Shown here: positions 55,246 through 64,000 of the stretch, one piece after another
How positions within the stretch are numbered: the first letter of the stretch is position 1
Layout of the letters: each line of letters starts with the position of its first letter
Source of the DNA: Isoetes taiwanensis
Taxonomy: Eukaryota > Streptophyta > Lycopodiopsida > Isoetales > Isoetaceae
Direction: 5' to 3'
DNA: 64,000 nucleotides
Assembly: GCA_021234155.1 (NCBI GenBank)
Contig: JAJEKV010000003.1
Location: forward strand, 21,498,386 to 21,562,385
The notes under the pieces: model-generated
What the model was told of the DNA's origin: nothing
What the model saw: only the letters and a program-made list of their open reading frames with translations
The model's database searches: none
Made by a program: the position numbers and the translations under genes

Positions 55246-55605
55246 TCAACTTAGAGCTGGCCCTGTGAGGAGAGAACCAATCAGCCCAACTTGTTCCTGT
55301 ACCGTGGGATATCTATAAGGATGGAGCTGAATCACAAGCCTGATCTGATTCAAAAAACTGCGGAGCTTGGACTGAGTGCCGTCAAACTTCTCTGACAGGC
55401 TGATCTTAGGCTCTGATAGCCTCAATCCCGAGCTAGAAGCAGATTCATGTGAAGCAACACGTTTCTTAAGCTCTTTATTTTCCAACTGCAACTGCTGGCA
55501 TACTTGAACAAGCTGTTGGACCTGCTGTAATAAAGTTGAAACCTCCTCCATAGATATAAAATCACCAAATATGAGCAAAACAATGCTTAGGATCAGAACA
55601 GGCAA
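55246..55605 (-). pseudogene. gypsy gag N-terminus
   Basis: The first 119 codons of gag, probably starting at MEEVSTLLQQVQQLVQVCQQ (55,551). There is a coiled-coil heptad region (LLQQVQQLV, LENKELKKRV), then LSEKFDGTQSKLRSFLNQIR and LHPYRYPTVQEQVGLIGSLL, typical of the gypsy retrotransposon gag (capsid-like) region. The frame then stops; downstream gag to about 54,900 is frameshifted, and no intact CCHC knuckle is visible. Confidence 0.75.
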
Positions 55606-55632
55606 GAACCGGTAAGGGATTCCGGTTCAAAA

Positions 55633-56127
55633 CGTCATGAATCTACGCGAAAACAAGAAAAATACGTGGAAAATATGCAAGAAATACGCCAAGATCGGCA
55701 AAGAATCTGATATATGAACATGAATCAAGAGTACAATGGCCCGAAAGCAAGCAAGAACATGAGACAGATGCCTAGAAGGCTCAAGACTGGCGTTGAACCG
55801 GAATGGTTCGACAAGAAGGAAATGCCTCCTTATATATGTAGGTCAATGGTCAGAATCGCGCCACTCCAAAGGATGAGATCATGCCAAGTGTCGCGCATGC
55901 ATTAGGTTCTAGAATATTCTAGAACCTCCTGGAAACAACCCCCCATATGAGAAAGATATGAGAGAATGTCTTTAACAAATATTGGTAGGGCACTTGGCAA
56001 ACGTGTGTGCCTGGCAATTGAAAGGTTGCGAGTTCAAATCTTGCTCCGTGCAACTACCTTTTTAGATCCATGTGACGACCGTCGAGTATAATGTTCGTAT
56101 GATACGAATATTCGTATGGTCATCACA
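55633..56127 (-). repeat. 5' LTR of the gypsy element
   Basis: 495 bp, alignable to the 3' LTR without the extra U3 duplication. Its inner end reads TTCATGACG instead of ...ACA. The adjacent sequence TTTTGAACCGGAATCCC occupies the primer-binding-site position, but I could not assign a tRNA. Confidence 0.85.
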
Positions 56128-56132
56128 TTAGC

Positions 56133-56841
56133 CAGAATGACTTTAGCTAAATTTGTTCGATATTAAGCCTTAAACTTTCTGTGGTTTAGCTAAACTCTAC
56201 ATACTTTTCCTCTCATACTTTCTAGCGTTTAGTAAACTAACCCAAAACGTGATTCCAAAAATTTCTATGGTGTGGCCAATAGAAAATATTAAACCAAATT
56301 ACTATACTTTTTTTCAATATATTCCACTTATTTTAGTCATTTTCTTTGTGAAAATATTCTAAAATAATGCTGACTAGCAAAGTCTTGGACTCAAATTAAT
56401 TTATAATGCTAGAAACTAAACTACTAATCATATATTTCATATAAACTAGAATGATGTTAGCTAAACTAGCCCAAAATTCATTCTAAAGGTTTCTATGGTT
56501 TAGCTAAACAATACAAATTTTGTCTCCCTTACATTCTAGCACTTGGCTAAAGGGTTGGTGCAGTCCGGAAAAAAGTCCAGAGTTTGTAAGAAGAACAAAA
56601 ATATTTTTCACACCTTTATAACAGAATGAAGCTCCAATAGAGATGTCATACTCTAGGTGTATATTCTAGTTCTTGTCTACTAACATTGATATTGTATAAG
56701 CCCCAAATGGAAAATAAGCATATGCAGTTTCATAGTATAGTAAAAAGAAAGGAAGGAAGTAAAACTTACCTTAGGTAAATCCTAAGATTTCTAAGATTAT
56801 TAAATTGTATTTTGAACTGAAGATTAGACAGAAAATGGTTT
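56133..56841. other. A/T-rich intergenic sequence, no gene seen
   Basis: Contains loosely repeated TTTAGCTAAA / TCTATGGTTTAGC phrases (56,140-56,540) but no defined element or coding region. Confidence 0.4.
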
Positions 56842-57289
56842 ATCAACACACAACTACCATTCACATCATTAACATAAACCATTGCATTTAACACATTTAA
56901 ATTGAAATCCCCCTTAAACCCCCTTTGGTTTGGGTGCATATTCACACGGGGGGTTACTCCGGGCAACGAGAGCTGTCGGATAGGCATATTTGCCCTTTAT
57001 TCCAAGATCTGGACCATACATAGCGATCCTCGTTTGTGGGGTATACATGTACAAGTTTTTGTATACTGTATATTAAAGTTTGCAAAATACTATAAGATTT
57101 GAGATAATGTACTTAATAGTGTTAATTTTGTACGTGTATTGTAAATATATTTTTGGGGCTCTCGCTGCCCTACGTAACCCCCCGTGTGAATATGCACCCA
57201 AACCAAAGGGGGTTTAAGGGGGATTTCAATTTAAATGTGTTAAATGCAATGGTTTATGTTAATAATGTGAATGGTAGTTGTGTGTTGAT
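56842..57289. mobile_element. Foldback element with 132-bp near-identical inverted arms
   Basis: The left arm 56,842-56,973 (ATCAACACACAACTACCATT...GGGCAACGAGAGC) is almost the exact reverse complement of 57,158-57,289, with a ~184-bp A/T-rich spacer. Both arms, read outward to inward on opposite strands, encode the same peptide (TPRVNMHPNQRGFKGDFNLN), simply because they are copies. A GGGCCCTTCGGGCCC hairpin follows at 57,314-57,328. It is a foldback or MITE type of element; no clear target duplication was found. Confidence 0.7.
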
Positions 57290-57581
57290 TGTTATATTAT
57301 TAAAAAAAAATTTGGGCCCTTCGGGCCCTAACTAAAGCAAACATAGGTAAATTTTATGGGTCTAAACATTAATTACTAGAAAGGACAATAACATCAAGAC
57401 AAGCAAATTATTTCCATTGCATACCAAGAGCCGCCCGAATATACGCGCAAACACACTGTTATAAAATGTGCAAAAACAACAATAACCCATAAATCTATAA
57501 ACAGATAAACCCATGCTTGAAATTCTCAAATATATGATGACGAACTTTACTCCTTTCTTCAGATGTTTTTGTGTTTTCTTA

Positions 57582-58172
<591 letters not shown>

Positions 58173-58249
58173 ATCAGTTGGCATATGGCCCCAACAAAGT
58201 CTAGCCCCAACAAAGGAAGGAGGAATCTTTAGCATGGGCTTTGCTAAAC

Positions 58250-59900
58250 CCGCAAGTAAGAAAGAAACTGAAATAAGAAAGAACCTCTATTCTTCTCTGC
58301 CTTTTTCTCACTTTAAATCACAGCTACTCCATTTTATTCTTTGTCTTTGCTTCTGAATGAATTTGGCACACAATCGTGCCAGACTATTACATCATAAGCT
58401 TCGTAAAATGGGATTCAATGCAAAAATACACATTAGCTGAAGCATTTATTGGTTGAATTCCCTTACCTTTTTGGGAAACTAATAAGCCTGGAGTATCCAA
58501 ACTTTGCTTGGCTAATCTTTCAGACAAGATTCCTGCAGAATTTGGCTAATAAAATGCAACTCAGGGTTTATGTACGTGATCTAGACAATACAATGCATAC
58601 AAGATATTGTTTTTTTAAGCACTGTTTGCCCAGCAAGGATGAAGATGCGAAAAGACTGAAAGCATACCGGATTTGCTAAAGTTTGTTATGCCATAATTGT
58701 TATCACAGCATGGCCATGGCGTTCATCTACAGCCTGTTGCAGCAGCACTGCTTCTATGGAAAGGATAAAATGTAAAGAATAGAACTTACCATGTTAATCT
58801 GCAATATGCCATCGTGTCTTGAATCCAACGGGGAATGTTCTGGCTGCAGAAGGCCCGCAAGTGCTGTACAACGGAATGGGAACTCCGCTAGCAACAGTGG
58901 CAGTGCTCAAAGCGGTTCTGTTCACAGCAAGGGGCCAAATGGAAGCTCTGCTTAGCCGAAATCACAGTTCTGGCCGGCCAAGGATTAAGCTTTCCAGTTT
59001 TTGCCAGGGGATAAAAATGACAAGAAACCAGTGCCACACTTGCACTGAAGGAAATCCGCTATTGACCTCAAACTTGGCCTTTCGTAGACGCGTGAGCTCA
59101 TGCATCCGCAGCTAAGTTCAGAAAGGGCAAGAAAAGCTGGATATTTTACTGCTTGTGTAAATAGGTCTTCCAATCCGGTCTTGCAATCCGGATATAGGTC
59201 TTCCAATCCGGTCTTGCAATCCGGATATGGAAGTGCTTACTCTAATTCACACAACCCTAAAAAAAACCCTAATTCACACAACCCTAATAAAACCCTCCAC
59301 CACAGGATTTGCCCCTTTTCTAAAATCAACGGCTAACAAAAGGGTGCACTCTAGAAATACTATTTAGTACACCTGGTTGAATACGACCACCAAATCATAT
59401 GAAAACCTTAGAGAAAACAGTACAAAAACACAAAACAAAACCCCCTGTCATAATGCTACATATTCTTTTTATCCACTAGGAAAAACTCAAGCTTAGATAA
59501 ATTGGACATGGACTGGTAATGGTGACTGTGAAGTTCGATGATAGAAGGTTGATATCGAAATCTGGCGAATATCCCTTAACCTATTTCATATACAAGGCAA
59601 ATATTAGAGTTTTGTAGGATTTTTACTTTTTATCCTACCTAACTTTAGTGCAAAGTTTTATGATAACAAAATAATTGCCAATAAAGACAACAGTAATGCC
59701 ATCTCTTTAAAGAAGATCATGTTAAAAGATGAAAAAAGTAATGTTTACACTTTCTCCCTCTAGAAATCAATTACAAAACTCAGAAGCACCTTCTTGCAGT
59801 TTGGTGCAATTCACTCTCATGTAAACCTTTCCCTTTATACTCCACTTCGAGAAAGAGCACACTTGTAAGGTTTAGTTCAACAGAGTCTTCCAAAAGTTGG
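58250..59900. other. Non-coding region with short telomere-like and 33-bp repeats
   Basis: No supported gene. 59,160-59,225 holds two copies of ATAGGTCTTCCAATCCGGTC plus TTGCAATCCGG. 59,250-59,305 holds several AACCCTAA/AAAACCCT telobox-like motifs next to each other, a pattern seen in plant promoters and at interstitial telomeric sites. Confidence 0.4.
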
Positions 59901-59929
59901 GCACGAGATAAAGAGCTTTGGGCTTCAAG

Positions 59930-61189
59930 GAGATGTTAGGAAGAACATGGGATGAGTTGAAGATTGTCAACGAACGACAATATGAAATATACCAACAAGC
60001 TGCAGAGGCAGAAGGATTGCTCCAGCACATAATGAAGCAGTATTAGTCATGGACGAAGCCGTTTCACTGTCATTGAGCCCAATACAGCTGCAATTTCTTT
60101 TTGCCATGCTATTACTCGATCAAGGTCGAGCAATTGAGCTATGGAAAAGGTTCAAAATACCGATGAATGTTGACCTGCTAGATGAATATCCAAATGATGA
60201 GGCAATTGTATTCAATGAATCCCTTCATCTAATTAACAATATTCTAACGCAACATAGTACCAACATCATGGCATTTGGTCTCCAACTTCTACCTCGTCTT
60301 GGAAGAAATGTCATGCATGAATTACAAAAATTTTCTGACCATCAAAGGTACTTAGATACTGTAACGCAGATGGTGACCATAATGACTAATGATCAACATG
60401 GAATATACAACTCCATTCAAGAATGGTTAGAAGTATCATCATCACAACCTATATTTGTCGATGGAAAAGCCGATAGAGGTAAAACTTTCCTGTGCATATG
60501 TTTGTCTATACGAGGCAAACAATATATAGTACTTCCATATGGTGGAACGACGTTAGCAGCTCTTCAGTATCCAGGCGGACGAACTGCACACTCACTGTTC
60601 CAAATTCCCATAGAAGAAAATAATGCAGGAATTTACTTAATGATAGAACATGACTCTGGAGCAGCAGAACTGCTTATTGCAGCTAAGGCTATTATCTGGG
60701 ATGAATTCCCAATGGCCAACAAGGCTGTCATAGAAAGCGCCCATCTTGTATTATAAAAACTGTGCAGAAATAGTCTTCCCTTTGGAGGTAAACAGTTTAT
60801 TGCCTCTGGAGATTTTAAACAGGTAGCCCCTGTTGTCAAAGAAGGTGGAAGAAACACAACATATAATACATCCATAAAATCCTCGGTGCTATGGCGAAGT
60901 TTTCTTGTGTTCAGATTGGAACAACCCATATGTACCATTTAATAAAAGCATTGATAATGTCAATGATCGTGTTCTGCATAAAGTGCTTAATAATGACAAA
61001 TCATACTATAGCCATGATCACACCACCAAACAAGATCAAATCATACAAGATCATCCTCAAGCGACATCTGATTTCTTGAATAACTTCACACATTCTGGAA
61101 TACCCAACCACGAACTAAAACTCAAGGTAGGCGCTATATGCCATATTATGAAATGGCTAGACATGAAAAAAGTCACAGTTTTTCTGTGA
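59930..61189 (+). pseudogene. Helitron-type PIF1 helicase relic
   Basis: A fragment upstream of 60,049 reads TWDELKIVNERQYEIYQQAA. The main frame, 60,049-60,756, has the Walker A motif FVDGKADRGKTFL (second Gly of GKxGxGKT lost), GGRTAHSLFQIPI, and the Walker B motif AKAIIWDEFPMANKAVI. After a stop it continues LPFGGKQFIASGDFKQVAPV and SSVLWRSFLVFRLEQP. A later frame (to 61,189) has GIPNHELKLKVGAICHIM. This is the helicase part of a Helitron RepHel protein; the Rep domain and the element's ends were not found. It is inactivated by stops and frameshifts. Confidence 0.88.
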
Positions 61190-64000
61190 GTTTATTATGG
61201 AGTGTCGAGGTATCGTTGTCTCTTTGAGGCAGTTCTCCTTCCTCCTCACTTGCTTTGTAACATTACCATTCTTTTAATATATTGACGACACAGTTCTTCA
61301 AAAAAAAATCAAGGTGCTGCGCACGGAGGGTTGCCCTTCATGGCCGGAGAGTGAAGTGGCTTAAGTTATAGTTGTAGACAATAGAGTATTTGAATCGAAA
61401 TTGCTATTTGAAAATATTGACATTTTGTGAAGGTGATGGTACCCATTTGCATTACTAAGTTCTCCTTAGGTGTTGAGGTCTTGTTGGACTAGGATGCAGT
61501 TGGACATATGGACTTTGGGGTTTGAGTGCAAGGTATTGGTGCTTGGTATGGAACTAGGATGGCATAAGCATAAGGAGAAGTGTAATAAAGGAGAGAATGG
61601 ATGTACATGTTTTGTGAAGTGGCTTAAATCGTAGTTGAAAGTTATGTTTTGACATTTTATTGAAATTGCTACTTCTAGACAATAGAGTACTTGAAACCAT
61701 GAGTTTATTAATAGGATGATATACATTGGAGTACTTAATAGTTGATAACATACGAAACAATTTATGAAGAATCGAAATAGAGGAAGAAGAGACCGAGGGG
61801 GAGGGGGGTGTGTGCAAAAGATGTTAAGAATTATGCATTGTTTTGCATGTGAATTTTGTTTAGGGCATGAAGGAAGAATTCAATACTTTAAATTGAAGAA
61901 AGTTGCTAAGAATTTAATAGCATGGAATACATGGAAGTTGCAAGCAAAGTAAAGCTGTTTAAAAATATGAAGGGATGTCTTTTGTTGTTCTATAGTTATG
62001 GATCATGTTTTGAGCCTAGATCCTGTCGAAGGCAATAATTTGGAGTCCGTGGTTGAACTGAAATGTGCATTTACTCCGGCTCTTCAGTATGCTTTGGCGG
62101 AATGATCGAGGATCTGCTTTCATTGTAGCTAATGCGCCTCCTAATGGATAATCGAGGAATTTATCAAGCAATGCTTCTACCATTGTGACATGTAGCGTGT
62201 TGGATCCAGTGTCGATGTCGCCGAACATTGTCAACTCTTCTGTTATGTTATGTCGTCGTTCCTGCACGTGTCGCAGAGACTGTCCGGCACTACCTTGTTG
62301 CAAGCATTGCACGTCTTGACAACCTTGTTTTCGCCAGTTATATTCAATCTTAATGTGCCTGAGATCTGTACATGCAAGGATGTTTGATTAGTGGATGTTT
62401 TTCCAGTATTAAATGTGTACCTTTGGACATTTGTAACGCACCCGAAACTAGCCTGAAGATTATGCAGTATATTTTTTTAGCTCACATGAAACTAAAAGCT
62501 CCATATATAGAAAGCGAATAGGAGTATGCATGTCAACATATGCCTGATTATAGAGGTTGGATAATTTACTGAATGCCACTGAATGAACCAAACACCAAAT
62601 GGTAAGAGGGAAAACCTGTTCTTTTCATAATATTTTTTAGGGGCTAAAGATGCCTTGTTCAAGGCTTCAAGAGAGAGCGGCATTATTTGTGACCATGGAA
62701 GCAAAGCAGCAATAGCTTCTGCCAAACACGTTGCTAATGGTGATGGTGAATTTTCAGGCCCAGCTCCACAACCAGTAAATTTGAGGGAGAGCTTTCCCAA
62801 TGCCATAGGCTCGACCCTTGTATGCACATGCAAACATGCGCAGCAGGAGATAAACGATCACTGTAACTATAGGATCAACTTCATTACATGTACAATAAAA
62901 ACCAAAGGTTGTTTCAATGGAAGGAATAATCGTAGCCTTGACAATAAATGCAAAAGTAAATAATTTGCTGCAAGACTATCCCCAGCAAGAACACCTACAA
63001 AGTGGTCCAATAAAGCCTGCCTTGTTTGCCTTATCCTGAAAGGCTCGCTCTAACCCAATTCTAGACCATAACTATTCAAATCAACTAAGCTTCTAACTAC
63101 ATAAGTATATCTCTTCTTGCATTGCCTCTGATAAGGATACCATTCCCTTTTCATTCTGCACCTGTCCAATCCATGTGGCTTCAAAGTGCTTCACACATTA
63201 TCCGCCATGTCTGTCCTCCCGATTTAAACAGGCCTCAAGTCTGGCAAAAAAAGAAAAGGCATAAAGCCTAGCTTCAAAGGCTTGAGATACATTCGTATCA
63301 TTCATAACACTCTGGAGCTTCTTGAGTTCAATTTAATTTTCTATAGATGCTAGCGCCCAAAATAGAAGCTAAGGCTTCATATTCCACCAATCGAAACTCG
63401 CCTCCGATCTGCAAATTTAAACGGAAGCAAATGTTAATTTACTCTGCAAAATTTGGCTAGAGACAAATCTCCTCTGAAAGGTGCCTCAAATGACCTATTT
63501 TCTCAGTCTTTGGCTTCATGACAACCTCCCACAAAAGATCCCAAATTTTTTTTGAAATATATTCAAGAAGCTCAATGTTTTGAGATTGAAAACAGAAAAC
63601 TACACACTCTGAAATGACCTCCACAACTAGAACCTGCCAAACTAAAGTTTTAGTATTCCACTGCCATTGTGGAAAACAAAACACAAAAGCATCAATAGCT
63701 TCTATGTAACTACAGTGAAGCTGCTCCCACTAATGAATAGTTTCATTAAGTAACTTCCAATGACATCTCAGAACTAATCTTTACCAGTGCCAACTTGTTA
63801 AGAAATTTTCAAATTTATGTTTGTAAGATTTCACTTCCTGTTAATATTCAATCAAACCCTGCTCTGATATATAGAAGGAAAACACGAAACAAGAGAAGTA
63901 TCTAGGTGTCAAACACTAACATAAAACCATTAAATAATGAGAATGTAGGCCAATATATAATGAGGCACTATGTCAGCACATGCCATGTCATAGTAAAGTC
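61190..64000. other. Region without supported genes
   Basis: Short ORFs only. A possible exon at about 62,643-62,775 (AKDALFKASRESGIICDHGS, SAKHVANGDGEFSGPAPQP, after TTTTTTAG) and a minus-strand ORF at 62,312-62,016 have no recognisable domain. A ~90-bp phrase (GAAGTGGCTTAA...AATTGCTA) occurs at 61,350 and 61,617. Nothing else stands out to the window end. Confidence 0.4.

Larger units (their letters stand above)
50140..56127 (-). mobile_element. Full-length Ty3/gypsy chromovirus (degenerate)
   Basis: LTRs at 50,140-50,751 (3') and 55,633-56,127 (5') flank gag-pol on the minus strand. A 5-bp target duplication, TTAGC, is present at 50,135-50,139 and 56,128-56,132. A polypurine tract (GTAGGAGGGGGATGG on the minus strand, 50,752-50,766) abuts the 3' LTR. 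LTRs begin TGTGA(C/T) and end TTCATGAC(A). It is the same family as the interrupted gypsy at 1-29 kb. LTR differences and many coding stops show it is old and inactive. Confidence 0.93.

Noticed and set aside
57314-57328. GGGCCCTTCGGGCCC as a Helitron 3' hairpin
   Set aside because: No CTAG/CTRR follows within the usual distance, and it does not match the hairpin of the two defined Helitrons.

Overview
This is a plant nuclear window with no prokaryotic features. It has GT-AG introns, plant-type Ty3/gypsy chromoviruses, a CACTA element, Helitrons, and relics of a proline iminopeptidase-like gene and a hexokinase gene. DUF7869-type transposase proteins and very dense nested transposons suggest a fern, lycophyte or bryophyte rather than a flowering plant, but this is a weak inference. 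Almost all of the sequence is mobile DNA; few host genes are visible and most are broken.

Layout. (1) 1-20,940 is a direct tandem duplication of about 10.5 kb. Copy A is 1-10,277 and copy B is 10,517-20,940, joined by about 180-240 bp holding a tRNA-like motif. Each copy begins inside a Ty3/gypsy pol gene (+) that is interrupted by the left end of a large TIR element. (2) In copy B that element is complete: 11,733-26,490, with 25-bp perfect terminal inverted repeats, a TTGG target duplication and subterminal GGGACT repeats. (3) The interrupted gypsy pol resumes at 26,491, is broken again by a retroinsertion (26,858-27,902), and ends in a 3' LTR at 28,925-29,334. (4) 29.6-31.7 kb holds a small unknown gene and the 3' exons of a proline iminopeptidase gene carrying a MITE. 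(5) 36.6-47.7 kb holds a gypsy integrase fragment and two Helitrons of one family. (6) 50,140-56,127 is a full-length, degenerate Ty3/gypsy element (-) with TTAGC target duplications. (7) 56.8-61.2 kb holds a foldback element, a hexokinase relic and a Helitron PIF1-type helicase relic.

The most interesting object is the large TIR element. On its minus strand it carries a DUF7869-like (RNase H-fold) probable transposase. It also carries a small DUF8039-like gene, divergently paired with a long plus-strand gene. That plus-strand gene encodes, in order, a basic NLS-like N-terminus, an unknown region, a ParB/Srx-like DGQHS segment, a probable class-beta N6/N4 DNA methyltransferase segment and an FCP1/CTD-phosphatase domain. 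The last two are joined in frame by a canonical intron. Behind it lies an RS-rich, J-domain-like ORF. The introns and spacers are filled with a near-perfect palindrome (core TCTCGACTCGCGAGTCGAGA) and with long hairpins. I saw neither outside this element and its duplicate. A self-modifying or self-marking DNA transposon is a reasonable hypothesis.

Caution: many coding regions carry frameshifts, and the two copies are often broken at different places by short clusters of mismatches. This could be real decay or uncorrected long-read consensus error, so intactness of any protein here should not be assumed.
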